From the NCBI RefSeq assembly GCF_008017805.1, contig NZ_VRTT01000011.1, positions 59,383 through 123,382 of the forward strand: DNA of 64,000 bases, written 5' to 3'. Of the stretch, positions 17,086 to 26,538 are shown piece by piece. Positions within the stretch are counted from its first letter, which is position 1, and every line of letters starts with the position of its first letter. A program made the position numbers and the translations under genes. Origin of the DNA: Paenibacillus sp. N3.4 (GTDB taxonomy: Bacteria; Bacillota; Bacilli; Paenibacillales; NBRC-103111). Below the pieces are notes generated by a model that saw only the letters and a program-made list of their open reading frames with translations, did not search any database and was not told where the DNA came from.

Positions 17086-17146
17086 TCAACTATAGATTTG
17101 CTCTTTTCGCAACTTTTCTTTCCGCACTGTGAATCCGTAACGCGGT

Positions 17147-18037
17147 CTATTTTATGATTCCCTTATCCTTCAAAAAATCATGCGCCACTTTTTGCTCTTT
17201 TAAACCTTCCGAATCTACTTTGGCATTAAGCTCCTGCATGGTTCCCTCATCAAGTTTATCTTGGAGTTTGTTCAATGCTTGAGCAATTTGCGGATATTTC
17301 GTCAGAATGTCCTGACGCACCAACGGCCCGGCATGATAGGGGGGGAAAAAGGATTTGTCATCTTCCAATACGGTTAAGTTGTTCAATTTGATTTGACCGT
17401 CCGTGGAATAAGCATCAATGACATCCACACTATTGTCTGTCAAAGATCGATACATAATGCCATGATCCATGCCTTTTACATTTTTAAAAGCCATGTCATA
17501 CACTTTTTCTAATCCGGGATATCCATCTGGACGATCCAAAAATTCGAATTCGCTGCCTAGAATAAGTTGATTCGATACTTTAGCAAGATCAGAAAACGTT
17601 TTCAGCTGATACTTATCTACCGTTTCTTTTTTCACCGCTAAGGTATACGTATTATTAAAGCCAAATGGTTCGCCGAAAACAAGATGATCTTTTTTCAACA
17701 ATTCCTTTGTTTTTTGCAGCGTTTCTTCGGCATTACCTGTCTTCTCCTGATAGTAATTGGAAACGATGGTTCCTGTATATTCCGGATACATTTGAATATC
17801 GTTGCTCAAAAGAGCCTTCCATGCCACGTTAGAGCCGCCCAAATTAAGTTTGCGTTCCACTTTAAGATCGGTTTGATCCTCAATGACATCTGCCATCAAA
17901 TGAGCCAAAATGATATTTTCAGTATAGTTTTTGGATCCTATCGTAATCGATTCTTTCTTGTTAGCTGAGCTGCATCCATTCATTACAATAGCTAAAATAC
18001 CTACGATACTTACAATGAGTATGTGTTTGATTTTCAT
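17147..18037 (-). CDS. osmoprotectant ABC transporter substrate-binding lipoprotein (OpuC/OpuB type)
   Basis: A 296-residue lipoprotein: signal peptide MKIKHILIVSIVGILAIV, then the lipobox MNGCSS with the lipidated Cys at about 22. The mature part is an OpuAC-like fold (ITIGSKNYTENIILAHLMADVIE, TGTIVSNYY, DAYSTDGQIKLNNLTVLEDD), typical of proteins binding glycine betaine, choline or carnitine. It is the third gene of an operon with the ATPase and permease upstream. There is a clear GGAGGAAAA site before the ATG. Confidence 0.9.
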   Translation of the reverse strand: MKIKHILIVSIVGILAIVMNGCSSANKKESITIGSKNYTENIILAHLMADVIEDQTDLKVERKLNLGGSNVAWKALLSNDIQMYPEYTGTIVSNYYQEKTGNAEETLQKTKELLKKDHLVFGEPFGFNNTYTLAVKKETVDKYQLKTFSDLAKVSNQLILGSEFEFLDRPDGYPGLEKVYDMAFKNVKGMDHGIMYRSLTDNSVDVIDAYSTDGQIKLNNLTVLEDDKSFFPPYHAGPLVRQDILTKYPQIAQALNKLQDKLDEGTMQELNAKVDSEGLKEQKVAHDFLKDKGIIK

Positions 18038-18058
18038 TTTTCCTCCGCTGATTTGAAA

Positions 18059-18712
18059 TTATATTTTTAAACCTCTGGGCGTCGTCAACTTCTCCAGCCC
18101 TCCCAGCAAATAATCAAGTACAATCGCCAGTAGAGCGGCAGGCACAGCACCTATAAGTATTAAGGCATCAATATTTCTTTGAATACCGATAAAAATGAAA
18201 TCCCCGAGCCCTCCTGCTCCAATAAAAGCTGCTAAGGTCGCTGTACCCACATTGATGACTGTCGCCGTCCGAATGCCGGCCATGATGACACTTAGCGCCA
18301 AAGGAATCTCGATTTTGAACAGGATTTGCCCATTTTTCATCCCCATTCCTTTCGCCGCTTCGATCAAAACTTTATCCACATCCTGAATGCCCGTATACGT
18401 ATTCCTGACGATGGGTAACAAGGAATAAAGAAACAAAGCGGCTACCGCTGTTTTCATTCCAATTCCAAACAATGGAATCATAAAGCCCAGCAGGGCTATC
18501 CCGGGAATGGTTTGCAAGATTCCCGTTCCTCCCAAAACCCAATTTTTCAAGAAGGGTAACCGCGTCACGGTAATTCCCAATGGAACACCTACCGCGATAG
18601 CAAGTGCCATCGAAATGAGTACAAGTTCCATATGCTGAACCGAGGCAACCCCTAAATCTTCCCAACGCATCGAAAATTGCGCTATCAACTGTTCCCATAA
18701 CGTTTGTTTCAT
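18059..18712 (-). CDS. osmoprotectant ABC transporter permease
   Basis: A 217-residue membrane protein with about six hydrophobic segments and the inner-membrane-component loop EAAKGMGMKNGQILFKIEIPLA that contacts the ATPase. The start ATG at 18712 overlaps the ATPase stop as ATGA and has AAAGGAG upstream. An in-frame start 24 bases earlier would lie inside the ATPase gene. It belongs to the OpuCB/OpuCD family; here a single permease gene would form a homodimer. Confidence 0.9.
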   Translation of the reverse strand: MKQTLWEQLIAQFSMRWEDLGVASVQHMELVLISMALAIAVGVPLGITVTRLPFLKNWVLGGTGILQTIPGIALLGFMIPLFGIGMKTAVAALFLYSLLPIVRNTYTGIQDVDKVLIEAAKGMGMKNGQILFKIEIPLALSVIMAGIRTATVINVGTATLAAFIGAGGLGDFIFIGIQRNIDALILIGAVPAALLAIVLDYLLGGLEKLTTPRGLKI

Positions 18713-19839
18713 AAGTTCTCCTTTCTTCCTGCCCAATGATCAGCGAATGCGGTTAGCAAGCTTGACCTTGTTACAACACCAATAATTTTATTGTTTTGCC
18801 CCACGACTGGGATGACACCATACTTAGCATCTGTGATGGCGATTAACGCATCTTTGGCAGTTGCTGTTTCCTCTAAATAAGGAACGGCTGGCTGACTGAT
18901 TTCCTGAATGGATTGAATGTCCTCCATGTTCATTTGCAGATCATAAGCAGAAACAATGCCCTTCAATACCCCTTTGTCATCGCCAATAATCAACGTATCC
19001 GTCCGCCGCTGTCTCATAAAGGTTAGCGCTCTGGCTGGTGAAAGCGATGGAATCGCAGTCGCCGGGTTCTCTCTCATAATATCTTTAACGGAAATAAGCT
19101 CAGGATTTTGGTAAATACGATTCTTTCCAATGAATGTCTCTACAAAACCATGTGCAGGCTCTTTTAGCAGCTTATCCGCTGTGTCCAGTTGCAATAAGGA
19201 ACCGTCTTTCAGCACGGCAATTCGATCGCCTAACTTCAAAGCCTCATCCATATCGTGGGTAACAAATACGATGGTTTTGTTGACCGTCTTTTGAAGTCTA
19301 ATCAGTTCATCCTGTAGCTGTTCTCTCGTCAGCGGATCCAAAGCCCCAAAAGGTTCATCCATGAGCACGATTTCCGGATCGGCTGCCAAAGCGCGGGCAA
19401 CACCAACCCTTTGTTGTTGTCCCCCAGACAATTCTCGGGGATATCGTCCGGCAAACAGACTCGGTTCAAGACCGATCATATGCAGTAATTCATGCACGCG
19501 ATCCTTCTTCTTCGCTGCCTTCCAGCCTTTCAAATGCGGGATCAGAGCAATATTCTCTTCAATCGTATAATGTGGGAAAAGTCCTGCTTGCTGAATCACA
19601 TAACCGATATTTCGGCGCAGCTCAACCGGATTCGCTTTTGTGATGTCTTGTCCGTTAATCGTTATCGTGCCTTCAGTATGCGGCATTAATCGATTAATCA
19701 TTTTCATCGTTGTCGTTTTACCACAGCCGCTTGGACCTATGAAAACAATGAATTCTCCCTTTGCTATTTCGAAATCCATTGATTTTACCGCTTGATATCC
19801 GTTCGGATACGTTTTACCGACTTGTTCAAATTTAATCAT
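18709..19839 (-). CDS. osmoprotectant ABC transporter ATPase with CBS domains
   Basis: A 376-residue OpuCA/ProV-type protein. The ATPase domain (about 1-235) has Walker A GPSGCGKTT, signature LSGGQQQR and Walker B EIVLMDEPFGALD. Two CBS domains follow (about 250-370: GDDKGVLKGIVSAYDL, then VVGQNNKIIGVVTRSSLL). CBS pairs in this family sense ionic strength or bind c-di-AMP, which fits the BusR-like gene next door. It is the first gene of the operon, with TAGGAGG before the ATG. Confidence 0.92.
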   Translation of the reverse strand: MIKFEQVGKTYPNGYQAVKSMDFEIAKGEFIVFIGPSGCGKTTTMKMINRLMPHTEGTITINGQDITKANPVELRRNIGYVIQQAGLFPHYTIEENIALIPHLKGWKAAKKKDRVHELLHMIGLEPSLFAGRYPRELSGGQQQRVGVARALAADPEIVLMDEPFGALDPLTREQLQDELIRLQKTVNKTIVFVTHDMDEALKLGDRIAVLKDGSLLQLDTADKLLKEPAHGFVETFIGKNRIYQNPELISVKDIMRENPATAIPSLSPARALTFMRQRRTDTLIIGDDKGVLKGIVSAYDLQMNMEDIQSIQEISQPAVPYLEETATAKDALIAITDAKYGVIPVVGQNNKIIGVVTRSSLLTAFADHWAGRKENL

Positions 19840-19871
19840 ATTAACCTCCTACTGAACTTATTGAAGTCCCT

Positions 19872-19900
19872 ACTATAACAAAGATGAACACAACTGACAA
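19872..19900 (-). promoter_or_regulatory. sigma-A promoter of the osmoprotectant operon
   Basis: Read on the minus strand, TTGTCA (19895-19900) and TATAGT (19872-19877) are separated by exactly 17 bases, 33 bp before the ATPase start codon. Confidence 0.75.
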
Positions 19901-19906
19901 CCCTAT

Positions 19907-19927
19907 ACATACATTAAAGTTGTATGT
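19907..19927. promoter_or_regulatory. inverted repeat upstream of the osmoprotectant promoter
   Basis: ACATAC (19907-19912) and GTATGT (19922-19927) form a perfect inverted repeat with 9 bases between, starting seven bases upstream of the -35 box. It is a candidate operator for the adjacent BusR-like regulator. Binding is inferred from position only. Confidence 0.45.
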
Positions 19928-19993
19928 TACTATTTGTATCACACAATGATGAAGCCCTATTTTATTAAGGAAATTAATTATACTAATGAAGCA

Positions 19994-20027
19994 CAAAAAA
20001 GCCTGTTGAAGAATATCAACAGACTGA
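19994..20027 (-). terminator. terminator after the BusR-like gene
   Basis: On the minus strand CTGTTGA-tattct-TCAACAG is followed by GC and TTTTTT. It lies about 30 bp after the regulator's stop and separates it from the transporter promoter. Confidence 0.8.
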
Positions 20028-20052
20028 AATGAACATAATAAGGTCGCTTTTT

Positions 20053-20682
20053 CTATGATTCGTTTTCTACATCATTGTTAATAAAAGAATGGGTTCGTTG
20101 ATAAGTCTGACCATCACCAACTACAACCAGAATGTCATGTTCTCTAAGAATAACATGAGGTCCAGGGGAAATACCTACCTCTGTGCCTCGGCGTAATGCA
20201 ACAATCGTTGCACCTGTATTTTGCCAAAATTGAAGCTCGGAAATGGTTTTCCCCACAACATGAGAGAATTCATTTACCTTTATTTCTACTGGATTGTAGA
20301 TCTTCAGATTTTGAAGACGGTCTGAATAATTAATAATTTCATTAAGAATCATGTCAAATTTATGATCCATCTTCTTCTTTTCATCTAGCAATATTTCTAA
20401 TTCTTGTTTAAGCGAATAAACGGACTTCAAGTAGTTGTTTTTTGTTATATAGTCATATGCCTTTTGATCAGATAAAACAATGATTTCTTTGCCTTGTGAG
20501 ACAGAAACAATGTTTTCATCCTTTAGCAGACCAATAGCTTTGCGAATTGTTTCAGGTGAAACATGATATTGGCTAGCCAATAGGGAGCGTCCTGAAATTT
20601 TTCTTTGTATGGAAAATTCACCACTTACAATCCTTTGAGCAATATCTAGCGCTATAGATTTATAACCAGAAACTTCTTGCAT
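20053..20682 (-). CDS. busR: BusR-like regulator: GntR HTH plus RCK_C domain
   Basis: A 209-residue protein. The N-terminal winged helix is GntR-type (SLLASQYHVSPETIRKAIGLL, about 25-60). A predicted coiled coil follows at about 85-125 (LKQELEILLDEKKKMDHKF). The C-terminal RCK_C/TrkA-C domain is at about 130-205 (VVGKTISELQFWQNTGATIV, REHDILVVVGDG). This architecture is that of BusR of lactic acid bacteria and streptococci, which represses the BusAB betaine transporter when c-di-AMP binds the RCK_C domain. Its position directly upstream of an OpuC/BusA-type operon supports the same role. c-di-AMP binding here is inference from the family. Confidence 0.82.
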   Translation of the reverse strand: MQEVSGYKSIALDIAQRIVSGEFSIQRKISGRSLLASQYHVSPETIRKAIGLLKDENIVSVSQGKEIIVLSDQKAYDYITKNNYLKSVYSLKQELEILLDEKKKMDHKFDMILNEIINYSDRLQNLKIYNPVEIKVNEFSHVVGKTISELQFWQNTGATIVALRRGTEVGISPGPHVILREHDILVVVGDGQTYQRTHSFINNDVENES

Positions 20683-20700
20683 GTTTTATTCCCCTGCCCT

Positions 20701-20750
20701 TTTTGATATAAGCAACTTCAATCACTTGCAAACACTTACATTATATCAAA
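20701..20750 (-). promoter_or_regulatory. busR promoter inside a 10-bp inverted repeat
   Basis: TTTGATATAA (20702-20711) and TTATATCAAA (20741-20750) are perfect inverted arms 29 bases apart. The right arm, read on the minus strand, contains an extended -10 box (TGATATAAT). The overlap of promoter and palindrome suggests autoregulation. Confidence 0.5.
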
Positions 20751-20841
20751 TTTTCCACCCAAGTATGCAGGCAAGAAAGACCACACAAGACGTTTTCATA
20801 CTGAAATAAAACAAAGGAGCCTCTGAAGGTACGATAACGTT

Positions 20842-21110
20842 TTATTTGGACTGGATAGCGGGAATGACTTTGCTCGTTTTTTGATATTCAGACGGAGTAA
20901 GGCTCGTGCACTTTTTGAATAGCTGACTGAAATATTTGGAATCCTCGTAACCGACACGTGCACCGACCTCCGTTACGCTTAGAGTTCCGGTCTCCAGCAA
21001 TTGTTTCGCCGTTTCCATCCGGATTCCTATGAGATAGTCCATGTAATTCATTCCCAATTCCGCTTTAAACAAGCGGGATAAATAGCATAGGATTCGAAGC
21101 AGATTTTTCG
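20842..21110 (-). pseudogene. AraC-type C-terminal HTH remnant
   Basis: The frame reads YLSRLFKAELGMNYMDYLIG, then MAKQLL-like and VTEVGARVGYEDSKYFSQLF, the second half of a YesN/AraC double HTH ending with a normal stop. The N-terminal regulator is missing. Upstream the sequence passes directly into the truncated rhamnosidase gene near 21100, so a deletion has joined the two genes. The 76-residue piece from the ATG at 21072 might still be made but lacks the first HTH helix set. Confidence 0.8.
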
Positions 21111-22876
21111 ATATAGTCTACCCATTTGACCATCATCTCATAATTTTCCTTCAATACGCGTACATCGCCATAATTATTGTAGAGTACCCAAGGAACAATG
21201 ATGCAAGCGTCTCCCCAACCGGCGGAAGAATCGGTCGACATCAGGTCGGCGAGTAGCGCATATCCCTTCAGATAAGGTACAACAATCGGCACCTGTCCGT
21301 CTTCCCTCTGCTCGACAGCGGCATTACGCAACCAGCGAGTAAGGAAAGCATTGACATCCATATTGAAGCATGCCGTCGGAGCGAACACTTGAATGTCGCC
21401 TGTCCATCCCGCGCGTTCTCGTTGGGGGCAATCCGTCGGGATAGAAAGCATGTTTCCTCGTTGGCTCCATTGAATATTGGTCTGCAGCCGATTGATGCGT
21501 TCATCCGAGCATACGAAATCTCCCGTCAACCCTAGATCGGACGAAAGCACAATACCGATAAAATCATTCACGTCAATTTTACCCGGATAGCCGGCTACTT
21601 TGACATAGCGGAAGCCATGGAAGGTGAAGCGCGGTTCGTAGACCTCATCATCCGCTCCTTTAAGCACATAAATATCCTTCTGATCTTTAAATCTGCCTAT
21701 AATATTGTTCAAAAAGTTGCCCTGCTCGTCCAAAACCTCGCTGTGTTCAAGCGTAATGATTGTGCCTGCGGTTCCACGAACTCGCATGCGTACTCTTCCG
21801 GCAATAACTTGTCCGAAATCGACAATCGTTTCGCCCTTGGGCGTAATTAGCAGACGGATTGGCTTGACATTCATGATAACCCTAACCGGTTCTCCGTAAG
21901 CTGCAATCAAAGAACTTCGGTCATGCTGCACTTCGTGGACAGCGATCCAGCAGCTGTCATCATAGGCAGGCAAGCTCCAATCCTGTTTCTCCAGACGCGC
22001 ATCATATCTCTCGCCAATGAAGAGATCAGAATATACTAGCGGTCCTGTTGAGGAAACGAACTGTTTATCCGTGATGACGGTTTGTCTACTTCCATCCTCA
22101 TATTCAATTTCCATTTGCATGAGCAGTGCTTGTCGGTCGCCGTACTGGCAGTTATCGCCCATCAGGCCCACTCTTCCCGCATACCAACCATCTGCCAGTA
22201 TCGCCCCGATCACATTGACTCCTGTGGTTAGCAGCTCAGTTACATCATAGGTCTGATATTGCAAGTAGCGGTCGTAAGCGGTCATTTCAGGGGCTAATTC
22301 CTGATCGCCGACGCGTTTCCCGTTAAGCTCTAACTCATAAATACCATGGGCTGTGGCATATATGCGCGCACGTCTAATTCCCTCCCCTGTCGAAAAGCGT
22401 TTGCGAAGCATCTGACAAGGATGGAGATTTTCATAGATGGTCGGCACTAAGCCCTTGGCCCTATCGTAGAAATTCATCGGCTGTTCTTCGATAACCGACC
22501 GCTGCTCCGGCTCGATCCATTTGGCCTCCCAGTCTGCCGGGCTTAGCAATCCCATTTCCCAATAAGCCGCTTCACTCCATGACGAGACATCTCCTCGTTC
22601 GTCCCATACGCGTACCATCCAATAATAACGATGTCTGGAAAGCAGAATGGGGCCGTCATACTCGTAATTAACAGAACTGTCGGACTCAACCTTTCCTGTA
22701 TCCCATAAGGTCCCGGTAGCGTTGAAGATACTAATCTGGTATCCCGTTTGCCATACGTTCCTCCGTGATGCATGCAAAACCCAACTGAAACGGGGAGAAA
22801 CGATGTCTATGCCGATCGGGTTATTCATATACTCGCATCTTAAATTTCCGACTTCCACTTCACGTGATAATGTCAT
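21065..22876 (-). pseudogene. alpha-L-rhamnosidase (GH78-like), C-terminally truncated
   Basis: About 603 residues remain of an enzyme family usually near 900. The sandwich domains (YRYYWMVRVWDE-type and KRFSTGEGIRRARIYATAHG) and the start of the catalytic (alpha/alpha)6 barrel are present, including the acid-rich segment IPTDCPQRERAGWTGDIQVF. The frame ends in SASNPMLFIPLV, where the AraC remnant begins, so the rest of the barrel, including the second catalytic Glu, is lost. No signal peptide is seen, as expected for an intracellular enzyme acting on imported oligosaccharides. I chose the ATG at 22876 because GGGAGG precedes it. It lies downstream of the two-component genes. Confidence 0.85.
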
Positions 22877-23039
22877 TGTGCAACCTCCCATATCGTGTCT
22901 GATTTATGTTGTTGAGACATTAAGGTTGTTTGGGGTTCCATTCAATTATAATAAAGTCGCTGCTAGGAGGGCTTCCGGTTATTTTGACCGAATAGGGGGG
23001 ATAAATTTCCTTTGGGGTTGTCACACTTGGGAAAAACGA

Positions 23040-23072
23040 CAAAAAAGGCAAACCCTATTCCGGCTGCCCTTT
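23040..23072 (-). terminator. weak terminator after the response regulator
   Basis: On the minus strand AAAGGGCA pairs imperfectly with TGCCTTTT around a 14-base loop and runs into TTTTTT, just after the regulator stop. The rest of the 200-base gap to the rhamnosidase start holds a TATAAT box (22945-22950) but no convincing -35. Confidence 0.5.
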
Positions 23073-23075
23073 GAT

Positions 23076-24680
23076 TCAATGAACATTATTTTTATAATCG
23101 GTTGGTGAAAACCCCGTATACTTTTTGAAACATTGACTGAAATATTGCGGATTGCTATACCCAACTTTCTCAGCAACCTCATAAGATTTCAAGCCGCTTA
23201 TCCGGAGCATTTCGATAGCTGCTTTCATGCGGCTTTGCAGCAAAAAGTCACTGAATGTTATATTTTTTTCTTTCTTGAAAAGAATGCTCAAGTAGGTCGG
23301 ACTGATATGTACATAACGAGCAACGTCCTGAAGCGAGAGCCCTTCCATGCCAAAGTTGTTCTCTATATAATCAATTGCTTTATGTACCATACTTTGAGTT
23401 TGAATCTCGCGTTGACGGTTCGAAATGTCCATGAAACGGGCCGTCAATTGACGAATCGAATCGAAGATGTCCTGAACGGTTTGGAATCGTTCTAACTCAC
23501 TGTAATACGAGTAAAAGGACTCTAGACTATCCTTAAACTTCGCATTACGTTTCACGATTTCTTCCAACTCTTTGAACATAAGTAGACTAATTTCAATGCC
23601 GATCAGGCGGACCTGCACGAGAGAGACGAATTTAATTTCAAGCACTCTTTGTTCAATGTTATCTAGAATGGCATGAGCTTCTTTTTTGAGCCCTAATTTT
23701 ACTTTCATGACAAATTCGTTCTCTAATCCGTTTAATATGATTTCTGTCGAACTAGTGGGAGGAAGACCGGTGTCTCCTACAGTTAACACCCTATTGGTTC
23801 CAATCATATGCCGGAACTCAATAGCCGCCTTCGCGTCGCGATAAGATCGCGATACGTCACCGGGATTGTCATAGATGAAACCGATACCGACTGTCACCGT
23901 CGTTTTCAGAAATTTTTCTACATTCGCTCGAATCGTCTCTGCTATTTGTATCGAGATCTGTTCAATCAGGTCCTGCTTCCCTTCCCCATAATAAATAATG
24001 ACAATTTCCCCATCATCGGAATCAAAAACGATTCCCTCATATTCGCTTAAAACCGTTTCCTCAGCAACGTTCAAGATACAGTATTTTAACATTTCTTTGC
24101 CAAAACGATTCTGATAATCAGGGTAGCTGTAATCGTCTGCTTTTAATAAGATAACCACATATTTGGCCTTAGGAAGGTTGAAATTGAGAAATTCGCTATG
24201 GGAACGGATGTCATCATCGGACAACTTTTCTTTAATCATTTTCCCGAAAAATCTTTGACGCAACAGCGGCATGCCTTCTATGACTTTCCGCTTCATTTCG
24301 TTTTCATATTCAAGCTCGGCCATTGCCCTTTTCGCCGTATCCAAAAGCAGTTGATTATCAACAGGCTTTAATAAATAATCGAAAACCTTTAGTTTCAGCG
24401 CCCGATGCGCAAGCTCAAACTCATCAAAGCTGGTCAACATAATAATTTTAATATGCGGAAATTTTTCTTTCACAGCTTCCGTCAATTGGAATCCATCCAT
24501 ATAAGGCATGCGGATATCAGTGATCAAGAGGTCCGGTTGCATTGCCTTTATTAAGCTCAAGCCTTCTTCACCATCTCTAGCGGAACCAACGAGTGTAAAT
24601 CCATGTTGTTCCCATGGGATCGTGAGTGACAGCCCTTTTCGAATAATGCTGTCGTCATCGACAATTATCACTTTATTCAT
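23076..24680 (-). CDS. YesN-type response regulator (receiver + AraC HTH)
   Basis: A 534-residue regulator. The N-terminal receiver domain has Asp9/Asp10 and the phosphorylated Asp55 in LLITDIRMPYMDG. A long middle segment (about 120-420) is typical of Paenibacillus YesN proteins. The C-terminal AraC double HTH is NNFGMEGLSLQDVARYVHIS, then YSNPQYFSQCFKKYTGFSPT. It is 21 bp downstream of the kinase gene. Tandem direct repeats before the nearby sugar-importer operon and both giant enzyme genes are its likely targets (inference). Confidence 0.93.
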   Translation of the reverse strand: MNKVIIVDDDSIIRKGLSLTIPWEQHGFTLVGSARDGEEGLSLIKAMQPDLLITDIRMPYMDGFQLTEAVKEKFPHIKIIMLTSFDEFELAHRALKLKVFDYLLKPVDNQLLLDTAKRAMAELEYENEMKRKVIEGMPLLRQRFFGKMIKEKLSDDDIRSHSEFLNFNLPKAKYVVILLKADDYSYPDYQNRFGKEMLKYCILNVAEETVLSEYEGIVFDSDDGEIVIIYYGEGKQDLIEQISIQIAETIRANVEKFLKTTVTVGIGFIYDNPGDVSRSYRDAKAAIEFRHMIGTNRVLTVGDTGLPPTSSTEIILNGLENEFVMKVKLGLKKEAHAILDNIEQRVLEIKFVSLVQVRLIGIEISLLMFKELEEIVKRNAKFKDSLESFYSYYSELERFQTVQDIFDSIRQLTARFMDISNRQREIQTQSMVHKAIDYIENNFGMEGLSLQDVARYVHISPTYLSILFKKEKNITFSDFLLQSRMKAAIEMLRISGLKSYEVAEKVGYSNPQYFSQCFKKYTGFSPTDYKNNVH

Positions 24681-24701
24681 CCAATCTACCCCCTTTCTGT
24701 G

Positions 24702-26461
24702 TTATCTATAAACCGGGATTTTGACCGTTACAATGATACCGCCACCAAGTCTATTTTCGTACATAAGCCCATAAGATGGCCCATAGTTCAGCTTAAGCCG
24801 CTTATTTACATTACCGATGCCAAAGCCTAATACACTGTCGCAATCCGCTTCCTCATTTAAACAGAGATTAATTGCTTTCAACTCTTCTTCCGACATGCCG
24901 TTGCCGCTATCCTCCACATACAATCTTACCTCCTGATTGACGAAATGCCCCCAAATGCGTATCAAACCTTGTCCCCGGCTTTGCTTCATGCCATGATAGA
25001 TGGCATTTTCAACCAGTGGCTGCAACGTCAGCTTAACAATATTACATGGCATAACATCATCTTCAATATCCACTTCATAAATAAAATCTTCGCCATATCG
25101 CATCTGCTGAATGTATAAATAATTCCGGATATGCTCGATTTCCAAGGAAATAGGAATGATCTCACTCCCTTTATTTATACTAATTCTATAAAAGCTAGAT
25201 AAAGCAGACACCATTTTACTGGCATCTTTATTTTCTCCCATTTCACAAAGCTGCTTAATCGAAAATAATGTATTGTACAGAAAATGCGGTTTAATCTGTG
25301 ACTGCAGCACAGCCAGCTCCGCTAATCTTTTTTTCTCCTGTTCGTCCTTAACTTGCATTAACAAATTTTTGATTCTAAGCATCATTCCTGAATGCCTCTG
25401 CTTAGTACGCCAATTTCATTGGAAGGTACCTTAGTGTAAAAAATGGCCAGGTTTCCCTCTTCAATCCGATTCACTTTATGTGTCAAATTAGTTAGAGGCT
25501 TTGTAATGATATGGGCAATCATATTTGAAAGAAAAGTAGCAAAAATAATGACTAACAGCATCACGGTAACGATTACCCATCCGATGGAGTTCACTTTGTT
25601 GAAAAGCTCAACTTCCGGCACAATAGCAGCGACCTTCCATTTATTTAAGCTTAGCGTATCGTATACAATCAACATTTTTTCACCGTTTTTACTCTTAATA
25701 TTAAATTGTCCTGAAGGTTTTTCCATTGCCATTAGTTTGTTTTGTAAAACTGTTTCATCGATTTGGTATCGCTTTTCTATATTTTTAAAACTCATAACCT
25801 CATCGTCGCTCACAACGCACAGGTATCCATTGGTACTGATCTTGGCATTATTCAATAAATCGCTAAAAAAGCGGCTCTTCAAATTCATCATGAAAATGCC
25901 CTTTGTTTGCGATTTATCTTTACCAAACATGCGGTAGGCACTGACCACCTGAGGTGTATTTAAGACATCTTCATCATGTATATTAAGCCATTTAATTACC
26001 GAGAGGCGCTCGCTGTCTAATTTAGAATTGTAATCATTCAAGGAAATATCAACGCTTGAGGTTAATGAATTATGCTTGTACATAGATACTCGTCCTTCAT
26101 TGTAATAAAACAAAACAGAGTCCAGCATCGAGTAACGTTCAAAATAAGAATCTAATGCCTTATTCATAAAAATGTAATCCTCAGGTTCTAGAGATGCATA
26201 AGGATCATCCGTCCGATTCATAATGGAAATCCATTCAGATTTATTTTCCAAGCCTATTAACTCCACAATAAAAGCCGTTAATTTATCGCTTAATATGCTT
26301 TTTGTTTGGGCTATTGTGTCGTTCAAGTTGGTGTACGCATTTTCTTTCAACTGTTCAGACGCCAGAATAAAAGAGATCGTCCCTGTGACTAGTACAAACA
26401 CAATGATGATTGGGATAAAGAGCCAAATGATCGTCGATTTTAATGAACGAAATACCGGCAA
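24702..26461 (-). pseudogene. YesM-type sensor histidine kinase split by a one-base loss
   Basis: Two frames form one kinase of about 586 residues. The first part starts at TTG 26461 (GAGGGAG site). It has one N-terminal membrane helix, an extracellular sensor region of about 250 residues, a second helix (SIGWVIVTVMLLVIIFATFL) and a HAMP linker ending NEIGVLSRGIQE-stop. The second part starts MMLRIKNLLMQVKDEQEKKR and has the His box QSQIKPHFLYNTL and the N box LVENAIYHG. Restoring one A in GAATG near 25384-25387 fuses them in frame. As written, the stop and a new ATG overlap (TGATG), so two polypeptides could be made. It is partner of the YesN-type regulator downstream. Confidence 0.85.
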
Positions 26462-26483
26462 TGAGATCTCCCTCTTTTCATTA

Positions 26484-26525
26484 CAACATTTGGGGAGAGC
26501 GAATAATCGCTCACCCCAAATGTTG
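26484..26525. terminator. strong hairpin between the sugar-binding protein gene and the kinase gene
   Basis: CAACATTTGGGG pairs perfectly with CCCCAAATGTTG, and the inner GAGCGA with TCGCTC. There is no strong T run on the minus strand (TTGTAATG), so it may act as an mRNA-stabilising or partial-termination element that lowers kinase expression relative to the importer. Confidence 0.65.
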
Positions 26526-26538
26526 AAAGTAACTTTAT

